The position numbers and the translations under genes are program-made. 64,000 nucleotides of DNA from Cohnella kolymensis (GTDB lineage: Bacteria > Bacillota > Bacilli > Paenibacillales > Paenibacillaceae), in NCBI RefSeq assembly GCF_000829465.1, contig NZ_JXAL01000014.1:62001-126000 (forward strand), given 5' to 3'. Below are positions 16,927 through 27,031 of this stretch, piece after piece. The notes under the pieces are model-generated. The model was not told the origin of the DNA, did not search any database, and saw nothing but the letters and a program-made list of their open reading frames with translations. How positions within the stretch are numbered: the stretch's first letter is position 1; every line of letters begins with the position of its first letter.

Positions 16927-17673
16927 TCAGCCGCGCAGCAAACGGTCCAGCGATTCGGCCGTGAGCCGGTTGCCGACGAAGAAGGCGCCGAATTCACCGA
17001 ACCGCGCGCTCACTTCATCAAACCGCATTTCGTACACGAGCTTCTTGAACTGAAGAGCGTCGTCCGCAAACAGCGTGACGCCCCACTCCCAATCGTCGAA
17101 GCCGACGGAGCCCGAGATGATCTGCTTCACTTTGCCCGCATAACCGCGCCCGATCATGCCGTGGCTTCTCATCATCGCTTTGCGGTCCTCCATGGACAGC
17201 ATGTACCAGTTATCCTGCAGATCGCGCTTTTTGTTCATCGGATAGAAGCAGATATGATTGCTTTTGGGCAGAATCGGCTTCAAGCGGGCGGCGATTTCCG
17301 GAACCTGCAGCGGATCGACGCCAGGCGCAGCCATGTAATTACTCAATTCAACAACGCTTACGTACGAGTACTCTTTACGGGTAAACCGGCCGAAAGCGGA
17401 TCTATTAAAGGCGTTCTCGATATCGTTAAGTTCCTCCAAAGTCTCCCGCAGGTGCATGAAGATGAGGTCAGCTTTTTGTCCCACTATGGAGTACAATGCC
17501 AAGCTTCCTTCTTTTCGCGCTTCAACGGCTTCCCAATCGGCAATCAGTTTGTTCAGATCGTTCAGTGCCGCATCTTTCTCTGCCGCGCTTGCCGCATTCC
17601 ATGCCGGCCAATCTATGCTGCGCAAATCATGCAGGGCGTACCAGCCTTCCAACGTTTGGGCGGCTTCGCTCAT
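16927..17673 (-). CDS. hemQ: Coproheme decarboxylase HemQ
   Basis: Chlorite-dismutase-fold enzyme that converts coproheme to heme b with peroxide, the last step of the coproporphyrin-dependent pathway of Gram-positive bacteria. It has 248 residues. FYPMNKKR supplies the conserved catalytic Tyr and Lys region, and the conserved MRSHG His is the likely proximal heme ligand. [16 protein letters not shown] is a family signature. There is no distal Arg-dependent chlorite dismutase pattern. Start ATG 17673 follows AAGGAGAG. Heme from this route feeds the cytochrome b of SdhC. Confidence 0.93.
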   Translation of the reverse strand: MSEAAQTLEGWYALHDLRSIDWPAWNAASAAEKDAALNDLNKLIADWEAVEARKEGSLALYSIVGQKADLIFMHLRETLEELNDIENAFNRSAFGRFTRKEYSYVSVVELSNYMAAPGVDPLQVPEIAARLKPILPKSNHICFYPMNKKRDLQDNWYMLSMEDRKAMMRSHGMIGRGYAGKVKQIISGSVGFDDWEWGVTLFADDALQFKKLVYEMRFDEVSARFGEFGAFFVGNRLTAESLDRLLRG

Positions 17674-17799
17674 CGGTCATCTCTCCTTGTCTACATTGCT
17701 GTACCCATTGTAGCCCAACGGAATCGGCGGGGCAAACGACCGTCTATATTTTTCGCCAGAATAACCCGTATTCGTTTATTTTTGTTCACACCCTGTTCG

Positions 17800-17829
17800 T
17801 TGACTGTGAGGAAAACAATCTTGTACACT
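17800..17829 (+). promoter_or_regulatory. Sigma-A-like promoter of the yuiB gene
   Basis: TTGACT (17800-17805), 18-base spacer, TACACT (17824-17829), 42 bases before ATG 17871. Confidence 0.55.
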
Positions 17830-17870
17830 GATTAGAGGTATGTAAGCCCGCACTTATTAGGAGGATCGAC

Positions 17871-18170
17871 ATGCTCGGTAGCATAATACAGGAAACCGTC
17901 GGAACGCTGCTCTTTTTCGTGCTGTTTTTCGGGATAGGTTTCATATTGAATATGTTAATTAAAACGACCTGGATGCCGACATGGCTGTATGTGTTCATCG
18001 TCATCCCGCTGGCCGTATGGTACTTCTGGGATTCAACCATTCATGTCGGCGAGAATCTTACCCGTTTTGCCGTCATCGGGATGTTCCCGATCTTAGCCGG
18101 CATCGGCGGCGCGCTCACAAGCGGCTGGGCGATCCGGGCGCTGAGACGCGGCGGCTACAAAATGTTCTAA
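17871..18170 (+). CDS. yuiB: Small membrane protein, YuiB type
   Basis: A protein of 99 residues with three hydrophobic segments (about residues 8-30, 38-53 and 62-80). The first contains LLFFVLFFGIGFILNMLIK, closely resembling YuiB, which lies near NDH-2 genes in Bacillus. No catalytic motif is visible. It starts with ATG 17871 after GGAGG. It may form an operon with the GtrA-like gene 31 bases downstream. Confidence 0.75.
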   Translation: MLGSIIQETVGTLLFFVLFFGIGFILNMLIKTTWMPTWLYVFIVIPLAVWYFWDSTIHVGENLTRFAVIGMFPILAGIGGALTSGWAIRALRRGGYKMF

Positions 18171-18201
18171 ACCCGGCGGCGCTCGGGACAGGAGGAACAA
18201 C

Positions 18202-18609
18202 ATGCTTCGTTCGGCTGAAGGAAGAAAATTGGCGAAATTCGCACTCGTCGGAGGACTCAATACGGGTGTGGATTTCGCTGTTTTTTGTTTGTTGGTGTAC
18301 GGTGCGGGAATGATTTCCATCGGAGCCCAAATCCTCTCCTATGCTGCAGGATTACTCAACAGTTATCTATTGAACCGTCGATGGACATTCGGTGTGAAGA
18401 AGGAGCATAAGTTCGGGGAAGTGATGCGGTTTATCGTTGTGAACCTGTTCTCTTTCGGAGCCGCGACCGGCGTTCTGCTCGCTATGGAGCAGTGGCTCGG
18501 ATCGGCTGCAGCCAAGGCGGTGTCCGTTGTCATATCAATGGCCGTCAACTTTGTCGGGTATCGTGTTTGGGTATTTCGAATGGAACACCAAGGAAATCGG
18601 GCAGGCTAA
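18202..18609 (+). CDS. GtrA-family membrane protein
   Basis: Four-helix membrane protein of 135 residues of the GtrA/DPMS1 family, whose members are linked to transfer of lipid-linked sugars across the membrane during wall or surface polysaccharide glycosylation. The typical start is FALVGGLNTGVDF, followed by NRRWTF and NFVGYRVWVF. ATG 18202 follows AGGAGG. The partner glycosyltransferase is not in the neighbourhood, so the exact role is unknown. Confidence 0.88.
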   Translation: MLRSAEGRKLAKFALVGGLNTGVDFAVFCLLVYGAGMISIGAQILSYAAGLLNSYLLNRRWTFGVKKEHKFGEVMRFIVVNLFSFGAATGVLLAMEQWLGSAAAKAVSVVISMAVNFVGYRVWVFRMEHQGNRAG

Positions 18610-18637
18610 CCAAAAAAGCGAACTCGAGGTGCCGGTT

Positions 18638-19516
18638 ATGCCGCTTATTCATGCCAATGGTGTGGAACTGCACTATCATCTGCAAGGAAAAGGAACCTCC
18701 GTTATTTTTGTGCATCCGCCTTGCATCGCAAGCCGGGTGTTTACTTATGTGCGCAATGATCTGTCACAGGATCACCGCACTTTGCTGTTCGACTTTCGCG
18801 GACACGGCCGAAGCGCATCATCCGCGACGCCCATCACGATACCTTTGCTCGCGGAAGATATCCGCCAGCTTATGGACGTGCTCGACATACCTTCGGCTTA
18901 CTTGTGCGGCTATTCATTGGGCTCGATGGTCGTGCTTCACGCGCTGCTGACCTATCCGCAGCGATTTCGCGGAGGAATTCTTCTTGGCGGATTAGCGGAA
19001 GTAAACACCGTCAAAACACGGGCGAAGATCAATGCTTTTCTTGCTGCCGGAACGCTTCGAGCCCAGCGGTTCATGTCGTTCCCGATCGCATGGGCCAATG
19101 CGGACAATTACCAAACCTATAAACGGCTGCGCAGCGAAACTCGGTCGGGGGATCGCGCCAAGTGGATGGAGTATATGAGAAGCGGGCTGCATTATTCGGT
19201 CAAGGACCGCTTGGAAGATATACGCCAGCCCGTCCTGCTCATTTGCGGCGAGCGCGACCGCGAGTACAAAGCATACATGAGAGAGCTGCAGCAGGGCTTG
19301 CCGAACGACAGCTCGGCGTTTATGCCGGGAGTACGACACATTCTGCCTGCTTTCGGAGCGGGACCGGTGTCCGAGCTCATCCGTGGATGGGTTGACGCGC
19401 AGGAAGAGCGAAGCTCAGACGCGGAGGAAACGCTGCGTGAAGGACATGAACCGGATCGGTTGGATTTTCCTTATTGGGAACAACAGGATGGGGACCAACC
19501 GCACACGCACCTATAA
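18638..19516 (+). CDS. Alpha/beta hydrolase
   Basis: Alpha/beta-hydrolase fold, 292 residues, substrate unknown. The nucleophile elbow is GYSLGS (G-x-S-x-G, Ser near residue 93), an oxyanion segment VHPPCIAS lies early, RGHGRS is typical, ICGERDRE carries the acid residue and GVRHILP the catalytic His. The last 35 residues are acidic and low complexity. ATG 18638 follows GAGGTG at 8 bases; an earlier in-frame ATG lies inside the GtrA gene and is rejected. Confidence 0.85.
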   Translation: MPLIHANGVELHYHLQGKGTSVIFVHPPCIASRVFTYVRNDLSQDHRTLLFDFRGHGRSASSATPITIPLLAEDIRQLMDVLDIPSAYLCGYSLGSMVVLHALLTYPQRFRGGILLGGLAEVNTVKTRAKINAFLAAGTLRAQRFMSFPIAWANADNYQTYKRLRSETRSGDRAKWMEYMRSGLHYSVKDRLEDIRQPVLLICGERDREYKAYMRELQQGLPNDSSAFMPGVRHILPAFGAGPVSELIRGWVDAQEERSSDAEETLREGHEPDRLDFPYWEQQDGDQPHTHL

Positions 19517-19518
19517 TA

Positions 19519-19596
19519 AAAAGGGACTCCGGCAGACGGTGAGCGCAGCGGACGACATTTGCTGCGTTAACGGTCACACAACCGGAGTCTTTTTTA
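19519..19596 (+). terminator. Branched hairpin terminator after the hydrolase gene
   Basis: GACTCCGG (19525-19532) pairs with CCGGAGTC (19582-19589), with an inner CGCAGC/GCTGCG stem (19544-19549 with 19561-19566), followed by six T. Confidence 0.75.
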
Positions 19597-19669
19597 TCTC
19601 TCTCAAAGCGCGGTTTGTGCTACAATAGAGAAACCCAATCTTTAACCGAAAAGAGTTGTCGATTCCGCT

Positions 19670-21154
19670 ATGCGCGTGTCGAATATATTGGAATTTACGG
19701 AGAACCACCGCTACTTTACAACACGCCACTTTGCGCTGAGCGCATTGGACCGCAAGGTGCTGACCTCTCTCTATCAGCCGATGGCAGGGGCGCTTTCGAT
19801 CGGGTTTTATCAGCTGCTCTATTATCAGCTCGCAGAGGATTCGGCAGGATATTCGAAGCTGCAGCAGCAGCGCGGATTATTCCTCGGGCTCGGATTGGAT
19901 CTGAGCGCCGCCGGCCGCAGCCAGCTGCTGGAGGCCGCCTCGCGGCTCGAGGCGGTGGGGCTGGTTCAGTCGTTCCGCCATCATAACCCTGTAACAGAGG
20001 AAACGTTGTACGAATACGTACTCATTCGTCCGCTTCACGCCGCGGAATTTTTCTCGAATATACATTTTACGCTCCTTTTAAGAGATAAGATCGGCAAAAG
20101 TGCTTTGATAGAATTGCGGAGCACGTTCTCCGCTGAGCCGCCGGCCGAACTGGCCCGGTTCGTCAATCGTGAAGAGGTGACGGTTCCCTTCTATGAGTTG
20201 TTCCGGATCGGCGCCGGTACGATTGACCCTGAATTGGAAGCGGGTTGGGCGGAGGCCGCCTCCGGTTCGGAACCGCCCGCTTCCGCCCAGCCGCCGGCAA
20301 GAATTCGCCACAGCGATATGCTGCTGCGTTTTCCACGCGGATCCGGAAATCGCAGCTATGTCGAGAAATTGAAGCGTGCCCCGGAGTCGATGGAGCAGTT
20401 AAACTATTTAGCCTATAAATTCGATTTGGAAGTGCCGGAGATTTGCCGCCTGCTGGATGAGGACGGAATCTTCCGGAATGACGGCACGCTCCTATGGGAC
20501 GAGCTTCAAAGCCGCGCCAATCTGATGTACAGGCAAGACCGCAAGCGGGATGAAGAGCGGGCCAGATTTCTAGCACGCGGTGAGGTCAGGCCTGCAGCGG
20601 AGATCGAGGATTCGGCGTCATCTGCCGTGCAGCTGGATATTCCGGAAAGATTTCAAGCCGAAGTCACCGTACAGCGCTATAATGAAATGCTTCGCCGTGA
20701 GCCTTATACAAGGATGCTGGAGCGCTATTTCCCGGGAGCGGTGCCGGATGCTTTTATCCGTATTTTCGAACGGATCGATATTAACTACAAGCTTCCCGAA
20801 CCGGTGATCAACATCCTGATCCACTACGTATTGGGAATGAGCCATGCGCAGCGGTTAACCAAATCATTCATCGACTCTATCGCCTCTAATATGCTTGCCA
20901 AAGGAATCGATACTTTAGATAAAGCGGTCTCGTATGTCAAGGAGCAGGAGAAGCTGAACGCTACATTGGAACGCAGGCGTCGCGGAGAAGAGCCGGTGCG
21001 GGGGAACGGTCAGCACGCCGGCGGCCGCGGAAGGGCCGCTGCCCGCAAGCCGGCGATGCCGGTTGTCAAGGATGACGGCGCTCTGCAAGAAGTGACGCCG
21101 GAAGAGCGGCAGAAGATGAGGGAACTGGCCCGCAGACTGAAAGAGGAAAAATGA
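19670..21154 (+). CDS. dnaB: Replication initiation / membrane attachment protein DnaB
   Basis: Firmicutes DnaB, a primosome protein that helps load the replicative helicase at oriC and at restart sites together with DnaD and DnaI. It has 494 residues, typical length. The N-terminal part begins NHRYFTTRHFALSALDRKVL, and the DnaB/DnaD domain lies at about residues 330-430 (EPVINILIHYVL...AKGIDTLDKAVSYVKE). The tail (about 440-494) is Arg/Gly/Ala-rich and probably disordered. It is followed by dnaI after 43 bases, the usual pairing. Confidence 0.93.
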   Translation: MRVSNILEFTENHRYFTTRHFALSALDRKVLTSLYQPMAGALSIGFYQLLYYQLAEDSAGYSKLQQQRGLFLGLGLDLSAAGRSQLLEAASRLEAVGLVQSFRHHNPVTEETLYEYVLIRPLHAAEFFSNIHFTLLLRDKIGKSALIELRSTFSAEPPAELARFVNREEVTVPFYELFRIGAGTIDPELEAGWAEAASGSEPPASAQPPARIRHSDMLLRFPRGSGNRSYVEKLKRAPESMEQLNYLAYKFDLEVPEICRLLDEDGIFRNDGTLLWDELQSRANLMYRQDRKRDEERARFLARGEVRPAAEIEDSASSAVQLDIPERFQAEVTVQRYNEMLRREPYTRMLERYFPGAVPDAFIRIFERIDINYKLPEPVINILIHYVLGMSHAQRLTKSFIDSIASNMLAKGIDTLDKAVSYVKEQEKLNATLERRRRGEEPVRGNGQHAGGRGRAAARKPAMPVVKDDGALQEVTPEERQKMRELARRLKEEK

Positions 21155-21197
21155 TCCGGACTGCATGAACAGATAAGGTGCGGAGGAGGAGCAGGAT

Positions 21198-22148
21198 ATG
21201 GAATCATTAGGAGAGGCTCTTCGCCGCCTTCCGATCATGGAACAGGCGAAAGACTCGGAACGCGTGGCCGAACAAGTTTTGAAAGACCCGCTTGTCGCGA
21301 AGCTGCGCGACCGGTATCCGGGATTGGAAGAGACTGTACTTCGAACCAATCTTAACCGGCTCTACCAGATGGCCAAAGAATACCGCAACTGCAAAGAGTG
21401 TCCAGGTCTGGCGCGCTGCCCGAACGATATGCAAGGCCATTATACGGGGATTACTTGCTCGGAGCAGAACGGCCGCTGGCAGATTATCGACGAGAAAACC
21501 CCGTGCTCCAAATGGACGTCACATCAGCAGCAGCTTCAGATTCAACGCAGAATTACGAGCTTTTACATAGATGAAGCCGTATTCGGTGCGAGCTACGATG
21601 AAACGGAAATGCAGGATTCGGACGCTAACAGAGAGTCCGCCGTGAACCGGGTGCTTCATTATGTGCATACGACACGAACGGAAGGCCTGCAGAAGCAAGG
21701 GCTGTATTTAATGGGTGATTTCGGCACCGGCAAAACCTATATGGCGGGCTATCTGCTCCAGAAGCTGGCCAAGGAAGGTTACAGCGGAGTGATTGTCTAC
21801 ATGCCGGAGTTTGTGGAAGACGCGAAGGCACTCATGCTTGAGCCGCAGAAGCTGAAGGAAACGCTCAAGTTGATGAAAGAAACGGACCTTCTCGTATTTG
21901 ACGATATCGGCGCTGAAAATTTAAGCCCTTGGGTGCGTGACCATGTACTGGGCGCTATTCTGAATTACCGGATGAACCGCAAGCCGACCTTTTACACATC
22001 CAACCACGACTTGGACGCCTTGGAGAAGCACTTCAGCTTTACGCACAAGGAAGGCGAGGAAATGCACAAAGGACAGCGGTTAATGGACCGCGTACGTCCT
22101 TTTGTCGATGTCGTGCATGTTCGCGGCCGCAATCATCGGGGCGGTTAA
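21198..22148 (+). CDS. dnaI: Primosomal protein DnaI (helicase loader)
   Basis: AAA+ helicase loader of 316 residues that places the DnaC-type replicative helicase on DNA. The N-terminal domain carries a Cys cluster (CKECPGLARCPND with a further Cys) expected to bind zinc and contact the helicase. The ATPase has Walker A GDFGTGKTY near residue 173 and Walker B LLVFDDIG near residue 232. ATG 21198 follows GGAGGAGCAGG. It forms an operon with dnaB. Confidence 0.94.
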   Translation: MESLGEALRRLPIMEQAKDSERVAEQVLKDPLVAKLRDRYPGLEETVLRTNLNRLYQMAKEYRNCKECPGLARCPNDMQGHYTGITCSEQNGRWQIIDEKTPCSKWTSHQQQLQIQRRITSFYIDEAVFGASYDETEMQDSDANRESAVNRVLHYVHTTRTEGLQKQGLYLMGDFGTGKTYMAGYLLQKLAKEGYSGVIVYMPEFVEDAKALMLEPQKLKETLKLMKETDLLVFDDIGAENLSPWVRDHVLGAILNYRMNRKPTFYTSNHDLDALEKHFSFTHKEGEEMHKGQRLMDRVRPFVDVVHVRGRNHRGG

Positions 22149-22482
22149 TCGGGTTAGGTCACGCGCGCGGCATACATTTGTCGGTTTTTATCGTATATAG
22201 GAAAAAAGAACTAAATGTATCATTTTATTGGGACTTTTGTATTGACGTGTTTCCTTTTTTTTGCTTTAATCTGATTATATTATTCTGTTATTTCAGAAGT
22301 CTGATATCGCTCGACAGCATTGACTCGACATAGATTAGATTCATATATTTCAGACTTAGGAATGTGTTGATCGGCAGTTCTCATTTGGGCACTTGAACTG
22401 TCTGGAGCGATTAGTGCAACCGGCCAGTTTTCTTTATGCGAACCATAAGGGAAATAAGGCCGGTTTTGTTGTTACGGGGGTG
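22149..22482 (+). other. 334-base intergenic region before the pilus operon
   Basis: AT-rich region with no recognisable gene. It holds one good promoter (separately listed). The pilB frame stays open back to 22393, but no ribosome binding site supports starting there. Confidence 0.6.
22242..22270 (+). promoter_or_regulatory. Sigma-A-like promoter of the pil operon
   Basis: TTGACG (22242-22247), 17-base spacer rich in T, TTTAAT (22265-22270). Confidence 0.6.
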
Positions 22483-24156
22483 ATGACCATAACGGTGATG
22501 CGCAAAAGAATCGGAGATTTGCTGCTTGATGCCGGAGTGATTAACGGGGAACAGCTTCAGCAAGCCTTGAGTCAGCAGAAGGAACTGAACATGAGGCTTG
22601 GGGATGTACTCATTACTCAGGGTTACATAACACAGCAGCAGTTTATTGAAGTGCTGGAGTTTCAGCTCGGCATTCCTCACATACAGTTGTATCGACAGAA
22701 GATCGAACAGAAGGTCATCAACCTGATCCCGCAGAAGCTGGCTGAACAGCACCGCGTCATTCCGGTTCGGGTTGACGGCAATAAGCTCATTCTGGCTATG
22801 GCCGATCCTCTCGATTATTTCGCGATTGATGAGATCCGTATGGCAACAGGGCTGCGTGTCGATCCTGTCATTGCTTCCAGAGACGAGTTAGAGAGAGGCA
22901 TCAAGCGTTATTACGGACTTCAAGATACGATTGAACAGATCAATCGCAATTTGCAAACACGCGAAGCGGATGAGCCGGCTGTCCCGGTTGTGGACGATGA
23001 TTCGCCGGTAGTCAAAACCGTAAACCAATTCATCATTCAAGCCGTTCAGATGGGTGCCAGCGATATTCATATTGATCCTCAGGAAGACAGCGTACGAATC
23101 CGGTATCGTGTTGACGGGATCATGCGCACTGAACGAACGCTGCCTCCAAACATGCATGCGGTCATTGTCGCCCGCGTCAAAATCATGGCGAACTTGAATG
23201 TCGCCGAGCGTCGGGTTCCCCAAGACGGCCGTGTAGAGATGGATATCGAATTCCGCAAGGTCGATATCCGGATTGCGACACTGCCCACCATTCACGGAGA
23301 AAAAGTCGTAATGCGTGTGCTTGACATGGGAAGCACCTTGACGGAAGTGGACAAGCTCGGATTCTCGGAGGCCAATAAGAAGTGGTTTTTGCAAGGGATC
23401 GAGGCTTCGTACGGAGTGGTTCTCATCACCGGTCCGACAGGCAGCGGTAAGACGACGACCCTGTATTCCGCTCTTTCCCGGCTTAACCGGGAGGACGTAA
23501 ATATCATAACCGTGGAGGATCCCGTGGAGTACCAGCTTCACGGAGTAAACCAGGTGCAGGTGAACAACGTAACGGGATTATCGTTCGCTCGCGGACTGCG
23601 CGCCATACTTCGCCAAGATCCGAATATCGTGATGGTCGGCGAAATCCGCGATACGGACACGGCGGAAATTGCCGTTCGCGCGGCAATGACCGGGCATCTT
23701 GTACTCAGCACTCTGCATACGAACAGTGCGGTGAATTCCGTAACCCGGCTGATCGATATGGGTATTGAGCCTTTTCTGATCTCCTCCGCACTTCGTTGCG
23801 TGGTTGCTCAAAGGCTCGTGAGAAAAGTTTGTCCGCACTGCGCGGAATGGTACATTCCGACTATTGAGGAAAATTCTCTCCTGGTCAATCATGATATACA
23901 TGCCGATCGACTAAGAAGAGGAAAAGGTTGTGCGGAATGCGGTCAAAGCGGCTACAAAGGCAGGTTTGCCATTCAAGAGGTGCTGATGATTGACGACCAG
24001 CTCCGTTCAATGATTTTGCAGAAGAGACCGGACAACGAGTATCGGGATTACGCGATCAAGCAGGGGTTCGTGCCGATGCTGAAGGACGGCTTACACAAAG
24101 TGGGGGCCGGGGAAACGACGATTGCAGAGGTTCTGCGCGTCACAATTAAGGAATGA
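22483..24156 (+). CDS. pilB: Type IV pilus assembly ATPase PilB (GspE family)
   Basis: Cytoplasmic hexameric ATPase that drives pilin polymerisation. The N-terminal MshEN domain (IGDLLLDAGVI...RLGDVLITQGYI) is at about residues 8-150. The ATPase domain has Walker A GPTGSGKTT at residue 317, an Asp box VEDPVEYQ, Walker B IVMVGEIRD and a His box GHLVLSTLHTN. A zinc tetracysteine (CPHC near 449 and CAEC) is typical of assembly ATPases. Start uncertain: ATG 22483 lies just after ACGGGGGTG; an alternative is ATG 22498. First gene of the pil operon. Confidence 0.94.
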   Translation: MTITVMRKRIGDLLLDAGVINGEQLQQALSQQKELNMRLGDVLITQGYITQQQFIEVLEFQLGIPHIQLYRQKIEQKVINLIPQKLAEQHRVIPVRVDGNKLILAMADPLDYFAIDEIRMATGLRVDPVIASRDELERGIKRYYGLQDTIEQINRNLQTREADEPAVPVVDDDSPVVKTVNQFIIQAVQMGASDIHIDPQEDSVRIRYRVDGIMRTERTLPPNMHAVIVARVKIMANLNVAERRVPQDGRVEMDIEFRKVDIRIATLPTIHGEKVVMRVLDMGSTLTEVDKLGFSEANKKWFLQGIEASYGVVLITGPTGSGKTTTLYSALSRLNREDVNIITVEDPVEYQLHGVNQVQVNNVTGLSFARGLRAILRQDPNIVMVGEIRDTDTAEIAVRAAMTGHLVLSTLHTNSAVNSVTRLIDMGIEPFLISSALRCVVAQRLVRKVCPHCAEWYIPTIEENSLLVNHDIHADRLRRGKGCAECGQSGYKGRFAIQEVLMIDDQLRSMILQKRPDNEYRDYAIKQGFVPMLKDGLHKVGAGETTIAEVLRVTIKE

Positions 24157-24202
24157 GATTTACCATAATTCACTTCTACATTAAGGCAGGAGCTGGCGCA
24201 AT

Positions 24203-25252
24203 TTGGCTTTGACGGCGGAAGGCTTGCTGAGACAGGCGCATGAGCATAGGGCTTCGGATATTCACATCACAGTGAATTCTCCTGTTATGTTTCGGATTAA
24301 CGGGGAGATGACGCCGATCGAGGGGAATATTCTGAATCCTTATGACACGATGGAAATAGCCAAGCAGTTAATGAGCGGCGAACAATATGAAGTTTTCATT
24401 GAGAGCGGTGATTTGGACTTCTCCTACGGTATAACGGGTGTATCCAGATACCGTATCAATGCTTACAAACAAAAAGGGAATGCCAGTCTGACGATCCGCT
24501 TAATTCCACAACAAATTCCGGCTATGGAAGCGCTCGGGCTTCCTGCAATGGTTCAGGAATTCGCCAATAAGCCGCAAGGTCTGGTTCTCGTTACTGGACC
24601 GACCGGAAGCGGCAAATCCACAACACTCGCTGCCATCATCGATTATATCAACCGCTCTCGTAACGAGCATATCATCACATTGGAAGATCCCATCGAATTC
24701 GTCCATGAGCATAAGAACTGTATCGTCAATCAGCGTGAGATCGGCATCGATACCGCTTCTTTTGGCACCGGCCTGCGCGCCGCATTGCGCCAGGATCCGG
24801 ATGTGATTCTTGTTGGCGAGATGCGTGACCTGGAAACGATCAGCACGGCGATTACAGCCGCTGAGACCGGACATCTCGTATTCGGAACTTTACATACTGC
24901 GGACGCCCCGCAAACGATCGACCGCATGATCGATGTTTTTCCTCCTGACGCGCAGCAGCAAATTCGGGTTCAGTTAGCAGCAGTACTGCTGGGGATTGTA
25001 GCACAGCGGCTGCTGCCGACCGCAGACCGGAGCGGCAGAGTTGCCGCTATGGAAGTGCTCGTGAATACACCGGCGGTAGCAAACCTGATCCGATCCGAGA
25101 AGGTGCATCAAATCCGCTCCGTCATGCAAACCGGCAGCACACAAGGCATGCAAACCATGGAGATGTCACTCAGGGACCTGCTCCAGCGCGGAACGATTAC
25201 GGTCGACGAGGCGAAAACCGCGATGTTCGGCTTTAACGAATTGTCATTATAA
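24203..25252 (+). CDS. pilT: Pilus retraction ATPase PilT
   Basis: Hexameric retraction motor of type IV pili, 349 residues, required for twitching or pilus-mediated DNA uptake in systems that have it. Walker A GPTGSGKST lies near residue 132, Walker B VILVGEMRD near 201, and the His box GHLVFGTLHTAD follows. The C-terminal NTPAVANLIRSEKVHQI matches the PilT AIRNLIRE-type retraction motif region. Start TTG 24203 after GCAGGAG. Having PilT beside PilB argues for a dynamic pilus rather than a simple secretion system. Confidence 0.93.
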   Translation: MALTAEGLLRQAHEHRASDIHITVNSPVMFRINGEMTPIEGNILNPYDTMEIAKQLMSGEQYEVFIESGDLDFSYGITGVSRYRINAYKQKGNASLTIRLIPQQIPAMEALGLPAMVQEFANKPQGLVLVTGPTGSGKSTTLAAIIDYINRSRNEHIITLEDPIEFVHEHKNCIVNQREIGIDTASFGTGLRAALRQDPDVILVGEMRDLETISTAITAAETGHLVFGTLHTADAPQTIDRMIDVFPPDAQQQIRVQLAAVLLGIVAQRLLPTADRSGRVAAMEVLVNTPAVANLIRSEKVHQIRSVMQTGSTQGMQTMEMSLRDLLQRGTITVDEAKTAMFGFNELSL

Positions 25253-25275
25253 CATCAGGAACGGAGCTGAAGGGA

Positions 25276-26492
25276 GTGCCCAAGTATCGTTATCGCGCCA
25301 TTAATGCGGACGGTAAAAGGTCGAAGGGTGTTCTCGAAACCCCTACCTATCAGCAGGCAGTGGAGCAACTGAAAGGGCAGGGTCTCTGGATCGCGGAGTT
25401 GAGTACTCATAGCGATAGTATCCTTCACCGTGATATCAATGAGTTCTTCGGCGGACCAAGGGTTAAGACCCAGCATTTTACCGTATTCTGCCGACAATTA
25501 TCCACAATGTATATGTCCGGCGTGAGCATGGTGGACGCCATACGCGTTCTAAGCCAGCAAACGGAAAGCAAGCCGTTCCGCAAAGTGCTCACGTCCGTAT
25601 CCGAGGAGATGAGTAAGGGTACTCAACTTTCAGTGGCAGCTGCTGCATACCCGAGCGTATTCTCCACCATATTCATTAACATGATTAAGGCAGGTGAGGC
25701 CAGCGGTAACTTGGACGACATGCTGAATCGGCTGGCGGTTTTCCACGAGAAAGAGCATTATACGAAGCAAAAAGTGCAGTCGGCGCTGATTTACCCGATC
25801 GTTATGTCCGTCGTTATGGTATTGGTTGTTACCTTCATGATGATTTTCGTCATTCCGAAGTACGTGGCAAACTTCCAGGCGATGGGGTTGAAGCTGCCTT
25901 TACCGACACGCATTGTTATTTCGATCAGCGATTTCATCCAAGTCTATTGGTATTTGCTGCCGATCATATTCATTGCACCGATTTTAACGCTTAAGATTGT
26001 CGGCAGTACACCTAACGGACGTTACCGCCTGGATTATTTGAAGCTCAAAATTCCTGTCTTCGGCCTTCTCTGGCACAAGCAAGCGATTGCTAGATTCGCA
26101 CGGACATTCAGTTCGTTGTTCGCAGCTGCGATCCCGATGATGCAGGCGATGTCCATTGTATCGAATGTGGTAGCAATAAAGCCATTGGAAAGTTGATTAA
26201 CGAGTCTCGTGAAGGCATCCGCAGCGGCCACCCGATGGCAGAGCCCTTCATGAACTCGTGGCTGTTCCCGCAAATGGTCGTGCAGATGATGGCAGTAGGG
26301 GAAAAGACCGGATCACTCGACAGCATGTTGGACAAGGTAGCAGATTTCTATGAGGCTGATGTCGATGCGATGACCGATCGCTTAAAGTCACTGCTCGAAC
26401 CGCTGATGATCGTTGCCATCGCCGGGGTTGTAGGAGGCATTGTGCTGGCCGTCCTGATGCCTACCTTCACGATGATGGAAAACATCCAGTAA
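25276..26492 (+). CDS. pilC: Pilus platform protein PilC, frame interrupted near 26171
   Basis: Inner-membrane platform of type IV pilus machines (GspF family), about 405 residues when repaired. Two GspF domains are visible: FCRQLSTMYMSGVSMVDAIRVL and the later RFARTFSSLFAAAIPMMQAM, with membrane segments near residues 170-195, 215-235 and the C-terminus. The frame breaks at about 26171; one more T (GTG GTT AGC) gives VVSNKAIGKLINESREGI. Start GTG 25276, 9 bases after GGAG. The gene lies between pilT and a prepilin gene. Confidence 0.9.
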
Positions 26493-26550
26493 TCGGTTTT
26501 AAGGCAAGACAACATATTATTCAATTTTTGAGAGGAGCAAGTGGTTTCGA

Positions 26551-26940
26551 ATGAAAAAATGGTTGAAGAATTCTAAAGGTTTTACATTAGTAGAATTACT
26601 GGCAGTTATTGTTATTTTGGGGGTAATTGCAGCGATTGCTGTTCCGGTGGTTAGTGCAACAATTCAAAACTCCAGGGAAAGATCAGATGTGGCTTCGTTG
26701 GCATTAATAAGAGACGCTGTCACTCGATGGGCAATAGAAACCGAAGTGGTAGATGACGTTGCAGCAACTGAGTTATCTGTAGTCAGTGGTGCTGGCTACT
26801 TGCAGGGTGTTCCAGCAATTCAATCACGTACAGATCTCGATTTTGATCAATTCAGTATCTCTGTAGATGGATTTGGTATGTATGATGTAAACATCCTGGA
26901 TACTGATGGAGTTACGGAGATTGTCGAAGGGAATTTCTAA
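26551..26940 (+). CDS. Type IV pilin-like protein (major pilin candidate)
   Basis: A prepilin of 129 residues with a short basic leader (MKKWLKNSKG), a cleavage site G|FTLVE with the conserved Glu at +5, and the hydrophobic N-terminal helix LLAVIVILGVIAAIAVPVV. The globular domain is acidic and short, with no Cys pair. It is the only pilin on the main operon strand next to pilB/T/C, so it is the likely major pilin. Base composition is lower in G+C than neighbouring genes, perhaps from diversification of surface-exposed sequence. ATG 26551 lies 13 bases after GAGGAG. Confidence 0.88.
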   Translation: MKKWLKNSKGFTLVELLAVIVILGVIAAIAVPVVSATIQNSRERSDVASLALIRDAVTRWAIETEVVDDVAATELSVVSGAGYLQGVPAIQSRTDLDFDQFSISVDGFGMYDVNILDTDGVTEIVEGNF

Positions 26941-27031
26941 AAAATCAAACAATTATTTGATTAATCGGTGAGGCATTGAATCATCATTGCCTCGCCGATT
27001 GTTACGACTAAAGGAGTGATATAAAAGAGTA